Positions 1 through 8,710 are shown, counted from the first letter of the stretch. The stretch is DNA of 64,000 bases from Aeromicrobium sp. Leaf245 (GCF_942548115.1 NZ_OW824151.1:2232001-2296000), one strand, 5' to 3'. Made by a program: numbers and translations. Notes: generated from the sequence alone by a model not told the origin.

Positions 1-1055
1 TCGGGCTCCTTGGACGGGCTGACGCCGGGCTTCTCGGCGGCCCGTGCGGCCTCGAGTGCCGCCTGGACGGCCGCCTCGGTGCCCGAGGACGAGGTCCCCG
101 TCTCGATCGGCTCGTCGAGGTCGACCCGCTTCTTGCTGCCGCCGCCGTCGACGGGCACGGTGCCGACCGTCCCGCCGAGGGTGCCGAGCGCCTTGGTGAG
201 CTCGGCCGGGATGATCCAGGTGGAGGCGTTCTCGCCACTCGCGATCTTCGGCAGGGTCTGCAGGTACTGGTACGAGAGCAGCTTCTGGTCGGGGTTGCCG
301 TCGTGGATCGCCTGGAAGACGGTCTCGATGGCCCGGCCCTCGCCCTGCGCGGTAAGGATGGCCGCCTGCTTCTCGCCCTCGGCCGAGAGGATCGAGGCCT
401 GCTTCTGGCCCTCGGCCGTGAGGATGGCGGCCTGCTTCTGGCCCTCGGCCGACAGGATCCGGCTCTGGCGGTCACCCTCGGCGGTCAGGATCGCGGCGCG
501 CTTGTCACGCTCGGCGCGCATCTGCTTCTCCATGGCGTCGATGATCGACGGCGGCGGGTCGATGCCCTTGAGCTCCACGCGGTTCACGCGGATGCCCCAC
601 TTGCCGGTGGCGCCGTCGAGCTCGCCGCGCAGGCCGGAGTTGATCTGGTCGCGGCTCGTCAGGGCGTGCTCCAGGCTCATGCCACCGATGATGTTGCGCA
701 GCGTGGTCATGGTCAGCTGCTCGATGGCCTGGATGTAGTGGGCGATCTCGTAGGTCGCGGCCACCGGGTCGGTGACCTGGAAGTAGATGACGGTGTCGAT
801 CGAGACCGTCAGGTTGTCCTCGGTGATGACCGGCTGCGGCGGGAACGACACGACCTGCTCACGCAGGTCGATCATGTAGCGCACCTTGTCGATGAAGGGC
901 ATGACGATGTTGAGGCCGGCCGTCAGGGTGGTGCGGTACTTGCCGAACCGCTCCACGATGCCGGCTCGGGCCTGCGGGACGATCTTGACCGTCATCGACA
1001 CGACGACGACGGCGAGGATCGCCAGCAGGACCAGGAAGATGGTCAAGGCGGTCAT
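1..1055 (-). CDS. SPFH/Band 7 (stomatin-prohibitin) membrane protein, 3' end cut by window
   Basis: The first 351 codons are visible; the frame runs off the window edge without a stop. Residues 1-22 form one hydrophobic N-terminal anchor, followed by a Band 7 domain (about 25-190, with the typical AGIVERFGKY and TTLRNIIG stretches) and an alanine/glutamate-rich helical segment. That segment contains five 11-residue repeats of the type AAILTAEGQKQ at about residues 187-241. SPFH proteins scaffold membrane microdomains. The start ATG overlaps the stop of the upstream NfeD gene by four bases, so the two are translationally coupled, the usual pairing for this family. The exact role is unknown. 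Confidence 0.9.
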   Translation of the reverse strand, partial: MTALTIFLVLLAILAVVVVSMTVKIVPQARAGIVERFGKYRTTLTAGLNIVMPFIDKVRYMIDLREQVVSFPPQPVITEDNLTVSIDTVIYFQVTDPVAATYEIAHYIQAIEQLTMTTLRNIIGGMSLEHALTSRDQINSGLRGELDGATGKWGIRVNRVELKGIDPPPSIIDAMEKQMRAERDKRAAILTAEGDRQSRILSAEGQKQAAILTAEGQKQASILSAEGEKQAAILTAQGEGRAIETVFQAIHDGNPDQKLLSYQYLQTLPKIASGENASTWIIPAELTKALGTLGGTVGTVPVDGGGSKKRVDLDEPIETGTSSSGTEAAVQAALEAARAAEKPGVSPSKEP

Positions 1056-1507
1056 GCGGTGGGCTCCTTCGAGGTGATGACGGCGGTGGCACCGTCGATG
1101 CTGGTCACGACGACCTCGGCGCCCGGCTCGAGCTCCCGGTCGTCGGTGGTGCGGGCCGACCACACCTCGCTGGCGAGGGTGATGCGACCGCCGAACGGGC
1201 CGACCGGCTCGAGCACGACGCCGGTGCGGCCCACGAGGGCGTGATGGCCCGTGGTCAGGGTGGGCCCGGCGTGCAGACGTGCGACGATCGGCGGCCGGGC
1301 CAGGAAGAGCAGCCCGACGGACACGACACCGAACAGCAGCATGGCCACCCAGAAGGGCGCCCCCACCGCTGCGGCGACGGCTGCGGCCAGCGCGCCGAGG
1401 GCGAACATCAGCAGGACGAGGTCGAGGCTGAGCAGCTCGGCCACGGCGAGCAGCACCGCGATCCCGACCCAGGTCACCCAGGCGTTGTCCGTCATCCACT
1501 CGATCAT
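1052..1507 (-). CDS. NfeD-family membrane protein
   Basis: 151 residues. Two or three hydrophobic segments occupy about residues 10-70, and the C-terminal half (about 85-148) looks like the small OB-fold of NfeD proteins (GRTGVVLEPVGPFGGRITL). NfeD proteins work with SPFH partners in membrane organisation, and this gene directly precedes and overlaps such a partner. ATG at 1507 is preceded by AGGAGG with a six-base spacer, which supports this start. No protease domain is fused, so it is the short form. Confidence 0.88.
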   Translation of the reverse strand: MIEWMTDNAWVTWVGIAVLLAVAELLSLDLVLLMFALGALAAAVAAAVGAPFWVAMLLFGVVSVGLLFLARPPIVARLHAGPTLTTGHHALVGRTGVVLEPVGPFGGRITLASEVWSARTTDDRELEPGAEVVVTSIDGATAVITSKEPTA

Positions 1508-1596
1508 CGGTGCCCTCCTGTCGTCGGGGCGGCCCGTCGATCCTGGACCTGGCCCCCCACCGGGTGCGTCACGCTACCAGTCGGATCGCCGTGCAA

Positions 1597-2403
1597 TCAC
1601 CGCAACGCACGGCGCCCGTACTGGGCGCGACGCGCGGCGTACCGGCCGTCGACGTGGTCGAGCTCGAGGCGCATGCCGAAGGTGTGTCCGAGGGACTCGG
1701 CGGTGAGGACCTGCTCGAGCGGGCCGGCGTCGACGATCCTGCCGTCGCGCAGCAGCAGCACGTGCGTGAAGCCCTGCGGGATCTCCTCCACGTGGTGGGA
1801 CACCATGACGAGCACGGGCGCGCCCTCGGTCGAGGAGAGCAGGTCCAGGCTCGCCAGCAGGTCCTCGCGCGCTCCGAGGTCCAGGCCCGCGCCCGGCTCG
1901 TCGAGCAGGAGCAGCTCGGGGTCGGTCATGAGCGCGCGGGCGATCAACGTGCGCTTGCGCTCACCCTCCGACAACGTGCCGAAGGTGCGGTCGGCGAGCC
2001 GGGTGATGCCGAGCTCGCCCATGATCTGGTGCGCGCGGGTCAGGTCGTCCTCGTCGTAGGACTCGTTCCACCGGCCGGTGACCGCGTGCGCGGCGGACAC
2101 CACGACGTCCTCGACGCGCTCGGCGGGAGGAATGCGGTCGGCGATCGCCGTGGCGCTGTGCCCGATGCGGGTCCGCAGGTCGAACACGTCGGTCTGGCCG
2201 AGACGCTGCCCGAGGATCTCCGCGGTGCCGGAGGTGGGGTGCAGGTGGGCGCCGACGACCTGCAGGAGCGTGCTCTTGCCCGCCCCGTTGGGGCCCAGGA
2301 CGACCCAGCGCTCGTCCTCGCCCACCGTCCAGGACACGTCGTCGAGCAGGACCTTGCCAGGCCTCACCACGCTCACCGAGTCGAGCTGGAACGCGGTGGC
2401 CAT
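1597..2403 (-). CDS. Stand-alone ABC transporter ATP-binding protein
   Basis: 268 residues forming a single ABC ATPase. Walker A is GPNGAGKST (about 37-45), the signature is LSEGERKR, Walker B is LLLLDEP, and the switch histidine lies in MVSHHVEEI. No permease gene lies nearby, so the substrate cannot be inferred. The sequence resembles the single-domain ATPases related to molybdate and iron ABC proteins common in actinobacteria. ATG at 2403 has AGGAGA upstream with a seven-base spacer. It is divergent from serB. Confidence 0.88.
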   Translation of the reverse strand: MATAFQLDSVSVVRPGKVLLDDVSWTVGEDERWVVLGPNGAGKSTLLQVVGAHLHPTSGTAEILGQRLGQTDVFDLRTRIGHSATAIADRIPPAERVEDVVVSAAHAVTGRWNESYDEDDLTRAHQIMGELGITRLADRTFGTLSEGERKRTLIARALMTDPELLLLDEPGAGLDLGAREDLLASLDLLSSTEGAPVLVMVSHHVEEIPQGFTHVLLLRDGRIVDAGPLEQVLTAESLGHTFGMRLELDHVDGRYAARRAQYGRRALR

Positions 2404-2515
2404 GAGTGGGTCTCCTGCACTGTTCTCGCCGGCGGTCGGCCGCGGCCGTTCGTCCTCGGCCGCGATGCGTCCAACCTATCGCGACGTCCCATGCGCCGAG
2501 GCGGCGGCCGGACGA

Positions 2516-2521
2516 TAGCCT
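2516..2521 (+). promoter_or_regulatory. Candidate -10 element of serB
   Basis: TAGCCT ends eight bases before the serB ATG, so the transcript would have almost no leader. Spacing is slightly longer than at the other leaderless genes in this window. Confidence 0.4.
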
Positions 2522-2529
2522 CGTGCTCG

Positions 2530-3783
2530 ATGACGCCCCATGTGCCAGCCGTGCACCTGACCTCGCCGACCTTGCTCGTGACGCTCACCGGCCCCGACCG
2601 CAGCGGCGTCTCGACCCGGCTCTTCGCGTGCCTGGAGCCGTTCGACGTCGAGGTCGTCGACGTCGAGCAGCTGGTCGTGCGAGGACGCCTGGTGCTGAGC
2701 GTCCTCGTCTCGTTGGCGAGCGAGGCGGCAGGGAACGAGCCAGTGGAACAGGACCCCGCACCTATGGAGCGGTCCTTGCGTGAGGTGGCGGCCGAGCTCG
2801 GCATGGACGTCGAGCTCGAGCACGGGGTGGGTGACAACCGCCCGCGCCGCGTCGGGCGAAGCCAGGTGACGGTGCTCGGCCACCCGCTGCGGCCGGCTGC
2901 CATGACGGCCCTGACCAGCCGGATCAAGGCCGCCGACGGGAACATCGACCGCATCCTGCGCCTCGCCCGCTACCCGGTGACCGCCCTGCGGCTCGAGGTC
3001 TCGGGCGCCGACCCCGACGTGCTGCAGGCCGACCTGGCGGCCGCTGCGTACGAGCACGGCGTCGACATCGCGGTCGAGGAGCGCGGGATCCTGCGCCATG
3101 CCCAACGGCTGGTCGTCATGGACGTGGACTCCACGCTGATCCAGGGTGAGGTCATCGAGATGCTGGCCGAGCACGCGGGGTGCGCCGACGAGGTCGCCGC
3201 CGTCACCGAGTCGGCCATGCGCGGCGAGATCGACTTCGAGGAGTCGCTGCGTCAGCGCGTCGCGCGTCTGGAGGGCGTGCCCGCCTCGGCTCTCGAGGAG
3301 GTCCACGCCGCGCTCACCTACACGCCGGGCGCGCGCACGATGATCCGGAGCCTCAAGCGACTGGGCTACCGCTTCGCCCTCGTGAGCGGCGGCTTCACGC
3401 AGATCATCGAGTGGATCGCCGCGGACCTCGGCATCGACTACGTGGCGGCCAACGAGCTCGAGATCGTCGACGGGCGCCTCACCGGCCGGGTCGTCGGCCG
3501 GGTGGTCGACCGCGCCGGGAAGGCCGAGGCACTGCGACGCTTCGCCGCGGAGGCGCGGATCGGCATCAAGAACACCGTCGCCGTGGGCGACGGCGCCAAC
3601 GACCTCGACATGCTGGCGGCCGCGGGCCTCGGCATCGCGTTCAACGCCAAGCCCGTCGTGCGTGACCAGGCACGCACGTCGGTCAACTCGCCGTACCTCG
3701 ACTCCATCGTCTACCTGCTCGGCATCACGCGCGAGGAGGTCGAGGCCGCCGACGCGGACGAGGACCACGCCGACGGCTCCTGA
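2530..3783 (+). CDS. serB: Phosphoserine phosphatase with N-terminal ACT region
   Basis: 417 residues. An ACT-like regulatory region (about 10-170) precedes a HAD-family phosphatase domain. HAD motif I is VVMDVDSTLIQGEV, with the nucleophile Asp and general acid Asp; motif II is LVSGGFT; motif III/IV includes VAVGDGANDLDML. The enzyme dephosphorylates L-phosphoserine, the last step of serine synthesis. The frame stays open far upstream because of high G+C, but the ATG at 2530 is the first start that fits the family N-terminus and has a -10-like hexamer just before it. Convergent with the dodecin gene, 13 bases apart. Confidence 0.93.
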   Translation: MTPHVPAVHLTSPTLLVTLTGPDRSGVSTRLFACLEPFDVEVVDVEQLVVRGRLVLSVLVSLASEAAGNEPVEQDPAPMERSLREVAAELGMDVELEHGVGDNRPRRVGRSQVTVLGHPLRPAAMTALTSRIKAADGNIDRILRLARYPVTALRLEVSGADPDVLQADLAAAAYEHGVDIAVEERGILRHAQRLVVMDVDSTLIQGEVIEMLAEHAGCADEVAAVTESAMRGEIDFEESLRQRVARLEGVPASALEEVHAALTYTPGARTMIRSLKRLGYRFALVSGGFTQIIEWIAADLGIDYVAANELEIVDGRLTGRVVGRVVDRAGKAEALRRFAAEARIGIKNTVAVGDGANDLDMLAAAGLGIAFNAKPVVRDQARTSVNSPYLDSIVYLLGITREEVEAADADEDHADGS

Positions 3784-3796
3784 AGGGTCTCGGACC

Positions 3797-4012
3797 TTAC
3801 TCGTCGTCCTCGAGCCGGAACCCGATCTTCATCGTCACCTGGTAGTGGGAGACGGACGTGTCGGTGATCTGGCCGCGGATGCCCTCGACCTCGAACCAGT
3901 CGAGGTGGCGCAGCGTCCTTCCGGCCCGCTCGATGCCGTTCTCGATGGCCTCGGTGACGCCGTCCGGGGAGGTGCCGACGATCTCGGTCACGCGGTAGGT
4001 GCGGTTGCTCAT
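3797..4012 (-). CDS. Dodecin (flavin-storage) family protein
   Basis: 71 residues, the usual dodecin length. The sequence shows the dodecin fold pattern (YRVTEIVGTSPDGVTEAI; then HLDWFEVEGIRGQI with the flavin-stacking Trp; then a terminal strand VTMKIGF). Dodecins form hollow dodecamers that bind riboflavin, FMN or FAD. The start at 4012 is chosen because an upstream extension has no family match, and CATGAT lies six bases before this ATG, resembling a weak leaderless -10. Confidence 0.93.
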   Translation of the reverse strand: MSNRTYRVTEIVGTSPDGVTEAIENGIERAGRTLRHLDWFEVEGIRGQITDTSVSHYQVTMKIGFRLEDDE

Positions 4013-4053
4013 GGGGACATCATGCCTGCCCGGCGGGACGACCGGGACCGACG

Positions 4054-4059
4054 TACGCT
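4054..4059 (+). promoter_or_regulatory. -10 hexamer, leaderless start of DUF3099 gene
   Basis: TACGCT lies exactly six bases upstream of the GTG at 4066. The intervening GGAGGA abuts the start codon, too close to work as a Shine-Dalgarno site, which favours leaderless initiation. Confidence 0.6.
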
Positions 4060-4065
4060 GGAGGA

Positions 4066-4452
4066 GTGAACCAGACACCGTCGGACTCCTCGTCAGCAGG
4101 CCCAGGACAGCGCCGCGGTGATGCTGCCCAGCGCCGCGACGAGGCGGCCGAGCGCCGCGGTGAGCAGGTCTACTCCATCACGTCGGCGAGCACGGGCCAC
4201 AGCGACGAGCTCGGCGCACGCGAGCTGCGGTACGCGCTGAGCATGGGCTTCCGCACGCTGTGCTTCATCGGCGGCGTCCTGGTCTGGAACCACGTGCTGT
4301 GGCTCGGCGTCCTATTGTTCGTCGGTGCGGTCTTCCTGCCGTACACCTCGGTCATCCTCGCCAACGCCGGCGTGCGCAGCAAGGCCGACGGGAGCGACCT
4401 GATGAAGCCGTCCCCGTTCGGCGAGATCGGCGACGGCGCCCCGCGTGAGTGA
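4066..4452 (+). CDS. DUF3099 family small membrane protein
   Basis: 128 residues. The N-terminus is charged and low in complexity (about 1-35), followed by the family signature YSITSASTGHSDE and a hairpin of two transmembrane helices (about 65-100, ending FLPYTSVILANAG). The function of DUF3099 proteins is unknown; they are widespread in actinobacteria. The start is GTG. The stop overlaps the next gene by eight bases, so the two are probably co-expressed. Confidence 0.85.
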   Translation: MNQTPSDSSSAGPGQRRGDAAQRRDEAAERRGEQVYSITSASTGHSDELGARELRYALSMGFRTLCFIGGVLVWNHVLWLGVLLFVGAVFLPYTSVILANAGVRSKADGSDLMKPSPFGEIGDGAPRE

Positions 4453-4654
4453 GGAGCTGATCTGCTCGTCCAAGGGATGCACGGCCGCAGCGGTGCACCG
4501 GATCGAGTGGAACAACCCGAAGATCCACACGCCGGACCGGCGCAAGACCTGGTTGGCGTGCGACGAGCACGAGCCGACGCTGAGGTCGTTCCTGTCGGCG
4601 CGCGACTTCTACCGCGACACGCTGCCGCTGCAGGACGACGTCACCCCCGGGTGA
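4445..4654 (+). CDS. Small conserved cysteine-containing protein of unknown function
   Basis: 69 residues beginning MSEELICSSKGCTAAA, with a conserved middle part WNNPKIHTPDRRKTWLACDEH. Three cysteines and two histidines (CxxxxC ... CDEH) suggest a metal site, by inference only. The protein type is common in actinobacteria and is often mislabelled from weak similarity. It starts with GTG inside the end of the DUF3099 gene, which indicates coupling. Confidence 0.75.
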   Translation: MSEELICSSKGCTAAAVHRIEWNNPKIHTPDRRKTWLACDEHEPTLRSFLSARDFYRDTLPLQDDVTPG

Positions 4655-4670
4655 CCCGCTGCACGTCGCC

Positions 4671-4676
4671 TAGGGT
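4671..4676 (+). promoter_or_regulatory. -10 hexamer, leaderless start of lipoprotein gene
   Basis: TAGGGT lies six bases before the ATG at 4683. Confidence 0.6.
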
Positions 4677-4682
4677 CGGAGC

Positions 4683-5282
4683 ATGCGTCCGCTCCCCCAC
4701 CGTGCCGCGGCCCTGCTGCTGATCGCCGCCCTCGCCGCCGGGTGCGGCGGCGACGACGATCCCGCAGCCGCGCCGACGTCGCCTGTCACGTCGTCCGCCG
4801 CTCCGTCGCAGACCTCGAGCCCCGGAGCGGGAGAGCCGCTGGGCTCCCCGGTCGTTCCCGAGGGGCAGGACCCGCAGGACTTCCGCGCCGAGGTCGCACT
4901 GGACGACGGCGCGCGGGTGGCCGCCTACCTGGTCGCTGGGACCGGTCTGGTGGTCCAGGTGCGGCCCGCCGGCCAGGACGACTGGAGCGCACCGGCCACG
5001 CTCGTCGAGTCGTCCGAGGACCCGTGCCAGGGCGTCGAGCTGCAGCAGGCCGGCGGCACGGTGGCCCTGACCGCCGGGTTCGGCCTCTACTGCTACGACG
5101 GCGAGCCCCCGCAGCAGGTCGTGGCCGCGGCGCTCGCGGGCGTCACCGACGTGTGGGACGTGCGCACGATCGACGACGTCGACGACTTCGAGTCGGTGAC
5201 GGTGGCCGGCGACGGCAGCCGCGTCGACTTCGACGGGTCGGGCGGCACGATCACCTGGACGAAGGGCCGCGGCTTCGACTGA
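4683..5282 (+). CDS. Predicted lipoprotein of unknown function
   Basis: 199 residues. The signal peptide ends in a lipobox LAAGC with Cys21 as the lipid-bearing residue. A Ser/Thr/Pro-rich linker (about 26-58) follows, then a globular domain with two cysteines (SSEDPCQGVEL and GLYCYDGE) that could form a disulfide. It is probably anchored to the outer face of the cytoplasmic membrane. No enzymatic family was recognised. Convergent with moaA. Confidence 0.75.
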   Translation: MRPLPHRAAALLLIAALAAGCGGDDDPAAAPTSPVTSSAAPSQTSSPGAGEPLGSPVVPEGQDPQDFRAEVALDDGARVAAYLVAGTGLVVQVRPAGQDDWSAPATLVESSEDPCQGVELQQAGGTVALTAGFGLYCYDGEPPQQVVAAALAGVTDVWDVRTIDDVDDFESVTVAGDGSRVDFDGSGGTITWTKGRGFD

Positions 5283-5312
5283 GTCGTCCGATCCCTGGTC
5301 GCTCGTGCTGCT

Positions 5313-6299
5313 TCAGCCGCCGATCGACGACATCGGTCGCGTCGGCTGCAGGAAGGTCGGGTCGTCGATCCCGTGCCCGGGCCGCTTGCCCCACATGGCC
5401 TCCGACCACCGCCGCGCCAGCTCCTCGTCGTCGGCGCCGTCGCGCAGCGGGCCCCGCAGGTCCGACTCCTCGCGGGCGAACAGACAGGTGCGCACCTGGC
5501 CGTCGGCCGTGAGCCGCACGCGGTTGCACTCCGAGCAGAACGGGCGGGTGACCGAGCCGATGATGCCGACCGTGTGAGGGCCGCCGTCGACGAGGAAGCG
5601 CTCCGCCGGAGCGCTCCCGCGTCCGTCGAGCGGCGTGAGCGTGACGTGCTCGGACAGTCGTGTGAGGATCTCGTCGGCCGTGATCATCCGGCTGCGGTCC
5701 CAGCCGTGCTGGGCGTCCAGCGGCATCTGCTCGATGAAGCGCAGGTGGTAGTTCCGCTCCATGGCCCAGCGGAGCAGCTCGGGACCCTCGTCCTCGTTGA
5801 GGCCCCGCAGCAGCACGGCGTTGATCTTGACCGGTGCGAGACCGGCCTCGGCCGCGGCCTCCAGGCCGGCCACCACGTCGCGGAACCGGTCGCGCAGGGT
5901 GATCTTCGAGAACATCTCGGGGTCGGTGGTGTCGAGGCTGACGTTGACCCGGTCGAGCCCGGCGGCGGCCAGGGACTTCGCCGTGCGGGTCAGGCCGAGC
6001 GCGTTCGTCGTGATCGCGGTGCGCGGCGAGCCGGGCATGGCCTTGGTGGCAGCGATGATCGAGGCGAGGCCGCGTCGCAGCAGCGGCTCGCCGCCGGTGA
6101 AGCGCACGTCGGTGACGCCGAGCCTGGTCACCGCGACGTGGATGAGGCGCACGACCTCGTCGTCGGTGAGCACCTCCGCGGTGGGCATCCAGTCGAGCCC
6201 CTCGGCCGGCATGCAGTACTGGCAGCGCAGGTTGCACCGGTCGGTGAGCGAGACGCGCAGGTCCGTGGCCACACGTCCGTGCCGATCACCGAGGTCCAT
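5313..6299 (-). CDS. moaA: GTP 3',8-cyclase MoaA (molybdenum cofactor synthesis)
   Basis: 328 residues. The radical SAM cluster motif is Cys22-X3-Cys26-X2-Cys29 (CNLRCQYC). A GGEPLLR motif follows, and the second cluster region near the C-terminus is CSECNRVRLTADGQVRTC. The protein ends in Gly-Gly, as required for MoaA activity. It converts GTP to the cyclic precursor used for cyclic pyranopterin monophosphate. ATG at 6299 sits six bases after a TAGGAT hexamer. No other moa genes are in the window. Confidence 0.96.
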   Translation of the reverse strand: MDLGDRHGRVATDLRVSLTDRCNLRCQYCMPAEGLDWMPTAEVLTDDEVVRLIHVAVTRLGVTDVRFTGGEPLLRRGLASIIAATKAMPGSPRTAITTNALGLTRTAKSLAAAGLDRVNVSLDTTDPEMFSKITLRDRFRDVVAGLEAAAEAGLAPVKINAVLLRGLNEDEGPELLRWAMERNYHLRFIEQMPLDAQHGWDRSRMITADEILTRLSEHVTLTPLDGRGSAPAERFLVDGGPHTVGIIGSVTRPFCSECNRVRLTADGQVRTCLFAREESDLRGPLRDGADDEELARRWSEAMWGKRPGHGIDDPTFLQPTRPMSSIGG

Positions 6300-6305
6300 C
6301 GCTCC

Positions 6306-6311
6306 ATCCTA
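6306..6311 (-). promoter_or_regulatory. -10 hexamer, leaderless start of moaA
   Basis: Read on the minus strand it is TAGGAT, six bases before the moaA ATG. It is divergent from the SURF1 promoter about 50 bases away. Confidence 0.6.
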
Positions 6312-6356
6312 GGGTTCGCAGCCCAGCCCTGCCGGTGGGCGTTCGGTCCGCCCGGC

Positions 6357-6362
6357 TAGGTT
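6357..6362 (+). promoter_or_regulatory. -10 hexamer, leaderless start of SURF1 gene
   Basis: TAGGTT lies six bases before the GTG at 6369. Confidence 0.6.
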
Positions 6363-6368
6363 CGGGTC

Positions 6369-7139
6369 GTGCGGTTCCTGCTCACACCCCGATGGATCGG
6401 GTTCTTCCTCGCCGTGCTGGCTCTCGCGGTCGTCTGCGTGCTCATGGGCGACTGGCAGTGGCACAAGCGCGAGGTGCGCCACGCCTCCAACGAGCTCGTC
6501 GAGAAGCACCTCGCGATCGACCCCGTCCCGCTCGACGAGGTGGTCCCGGCCGGTGGGAAGGTCGCGAAGGACCAGGAGTGGACCCGGGTCCTCGTGGAGG
6601 GCCGGTACGACCCGACGTCCCAGGTCACGGTGAAGTTCCGCACCCGTGACGGCCGGCCCGGTGCCGAGGTCGTCACGCCGCTCCTGCTCGACGACGGGAC
6701 GGCCGTCCTGGTCGACCGCGGCTGGGTGCCGACCGCGAACACCTCGGCCGCCCCCGAGGACGTCCCTGCGCCCCCCACGGGCCGGGTGGAGGTCGAGGGC
6801 TGGCTGCGTCCGGACAACGGCGCCGGCGACGAGGCCGTGGTGCCCGTGGACGGACAGGTCCGGTCGATCTCGAGCGTCGGCGTGGGCAGCACGCTGCCGT
6901 ACCCGGTCCGCTCGGGCTACCTGAACCTGCGCGGCCAGACCGGTGGGACCGGGGGCCTGGAGCTGGAGCCGGAGCCCGATCTCGGCGGCGGGCCGCACTT
7001 CTTCTACGGCCTGCAGTGGTGGTTCTTCGCCGCACTGGCGATCGGCGGCTTCGGCTGGTTCGCCCGCGCCGAGTGGCTCGAACGGCGCCGGCCCGATGCC
7101 AGGACCGACGATCAGGCCAGGGACACGAGCTCGGCGTAG
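6369..7139 (+). CDS. SURF1-family cytochrome c oxidase assembly protein
   Basis: 256 residues. An N-terminal transmembrane helix (about 9-28) leads into the family motif GDWQWHKRE. The extracytoplasmic domain contains VLVEGRYDP and LVDRGWVP, and a second transmembrane helix (about 215-235) is followed by a basic tail. SURF1 proteins help heme A insertion or assembly of aa3-type oxidases, which fits the ctaA and ctaB genes at 21.7 and 24.3 kb. The GTG start is leaderless. The 3' end overlaps the convergent ABC-F gene by 28 bases. Confidence 0.9.
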   Translation: MRFLLTPRWIGFFLAVLALAVVCVLMGDWQWHKREVRHASNELVEKHLAIDPVPLDEVVPAGGKVAKDQEWTRVLVEGRYDPTSQVTVKFRTRDGRPGAEVVTPLLLDDGTAVLVDRGWVPTANTSAAPEDVPAPPTGRVEVEGWLRPDNGAGDEAVVPVDGQVRSISSVGVGSTLPYPVRSGYLNLRGQTGGTGGLELEPEPDLGGGPHFFYGLQWWFFAALAIGGFGWFARAEWLERRRPDARTDDQARDTSSA

Positions 7140-8710
7140 CCGTCGTTCCAGAGGTCCTCGTCGCCGTCGGGCAGCAGCAGCACCCGGTCGGGGTCGAGCG
7201 CGCGGACGGCACCCTCGTCGTGCGACACGAGGACGATCGCGCCCTCGTAGCGGCGGATCGCGTCGAGCACCTCCTCGCGGGACGCGGGGTCGAGGTTGTT
7301 CGTCGGCTCGTCCAGCAGCAGCACGTTGGCGCTCGAGACGATGAGGCCGGCGAGGGCCAGTCGCGTCCGCTCGCCACCGGACAGGACCCGGGCGGGCTTC
7401 GCGGTGTCGTCGCCGGAGAACAGGAAGGCGCCCAGCACGCTGCGTGCCTGGGTGTCGGTCAGCTCCGGAGCCGTCCGCTGCATGTTCTCGAGGACCGTGC
7501 GGTCCATGTCGAGCGTCTCGTGCTCCTGCGCGAAGTACCCGATCTTCAGTCCGTGGCCCGGCAGGATCTTGCCGGTGTCGGACTCCAGGGTCCCGGCGAG
7601 CATGCGCAGCAGCGTGGTCTTGCCGGCACCGTTGAGGCCGAGCACGACGACGCGGCTGCCCTTGTCGATCGCCAGGTCGACGCCGGCGAAGATCTCGAGC
7701 GCGCCGTAGGACTTGCTGAGCCCCTCGGCCATGAGCGGGGTCTTGCCGCACGCGGCCGGCTTCGGGAAGTCGATCTTGGCGACCTTGTCGGCCTGGCGCA
7801 CGTCGTCGAGGCCCGACATCATCTGCTCGGCGCGGCGCAGCATCTGCTGGGCCGCGGTGGCCTTGCTGGCCTTGGCCCGCATCCGGTTGCCCTGGGCGAC
7901 GAGTCGCTCGGCGGTCTTGGTGGTGATCTCGCGCTCCCGCTTGCGACGGGCCTCGTCGGCCTCGCGCTGGCGCAGGTAGTGCTTCCACCCGGTGTTGTAG
8001 ATGTCGATCGTGGCGCGGTTCGCGTCGAGGTAGAACACCTTGTTCACGGTCTCCTCGACCAGCTCGACGTCGTGGCTGATGATGACCAGCCCGCCGGAGA
8101 ACGTCTTGAGGAAGCCGCGCAGCCACGTGACGGAGTCCGCGTCGAGGTGGTTGGTCGGCTCGTCCAGCAGCAGGGTGTCGGCGTCGCTGAACAGGATCCG
8201 CGCGAGCTCGATGCGTCGACGCTGACCGCCCGACAAGGTCTGGAGCTGCTGGTCCAGGACGCGGTCGGGAAGGCCGAGCGCGTTCGAGATGGTCGCAGCC
8301 TCCGCCTCGGCCGCGTAGCCGCCTCCGGCGGAGAACACGTCCTGCGCACGGCCGTAGAGCTTCATGGCGCGCTCGGCGACGTCGGGATCGGCCGAACCCA
8401 TGTCCAGCTCGGCCTTGCGCATCGTCGAGAGCGCCTCGTCGAGACCACGGGCACCCAGGATGCGGTCACGTGCGGTGATCGATAGGTCGCCGGACTTCGG
8501 GTCCTGCGGCAGGTAGCCGATCTTCCCGGAGCTGGTGATGGAGCCCTCGGCGGGCTGGCCGTCACCCGAGAGCATCCGCGTGAGGGTGGTCTTGCCGGCG
8601 CCGTTGCGCCCGACCAGACCGACCTTGTCGCCCTTGTCGACGCGGAAGGAGACGTTCTGCATGAGGACGCGGGCGCCGAAGCGCAGCGTCACGTCGTGGA
8701 CGGTGATCAT
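7112..8710 (-). CDS. ABC-F family ATPase (ribosome-associated)
   Basis: 532 residues with two ABC ATPase domains and no membrane segment. Domain 1 has GRNGAGKTT, LSGGQRRR and LLLDEPTNHLD; domain 2 has GLNGAGKTT, LSGGERTR and LLLDEPTNNLD. The linker (about 235-310) is rich in Arg/Lys/Glu, typical of the P-site tRNA-interaction motif of translation factors. ABC-F proteins act on the ribosome as translational regulators or antibiotic-protection factors; which applies cannot be told from sequence alone. ATG at 8710 lacks a strong ribosome binding site. Confidence 0.92.
   Translation of the reverse strand: MITVHDVTLRFGARVLMQNVSFRVDKGDKVGLVGRNGAGKTTLTRMLSGDGQPAEGSITSSGKIGYLPQDPKSGDLSITARDRILGARGLDEALSTMRKAELDMGSADPDVAERAMKLYGRAQDVFSAGGGYAAEAEAATISNALGLPDRVLDQQLQTLSGGQRRRIELARILFSDADTLLLDEPTNHLDADSVTWLRGFLKTFSGGLVIISHDVELVEETVNKVFYLDANRATIDIYNTGWKHYLRQREADEARRKREREITTKTAERLVAQGNRMRAKASKATAAQQMLRRAEQMMSGLDDVRQADKVAKIDFPKPAACGKTPLMAEGLSKSYGALEIFAGVDLAIDKGSRVVVLGLNGAGKTTLLRMLAGTLESDTGKILPGHGLKIGYFAQEHETLDMDRTVLENMQRTAPELTDTQARSVLGAFLFSGDDTAKPARVLSGGERTRLALAGLIVSSANVLLLDEPTNNLDPASREEVLDAIRRYEGAIVLVSHDEGAVRALDPDRVLLLPDGDEDLWNDGYAELVSLA

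Noticed and set aside
1510-2529. A 757-residue SerB with a long N-terminal extension
   Set aside because: The upstream part is antisense to the ABC ATPase gene and has no family similarity; the ACT region starts just after ATG 2530.
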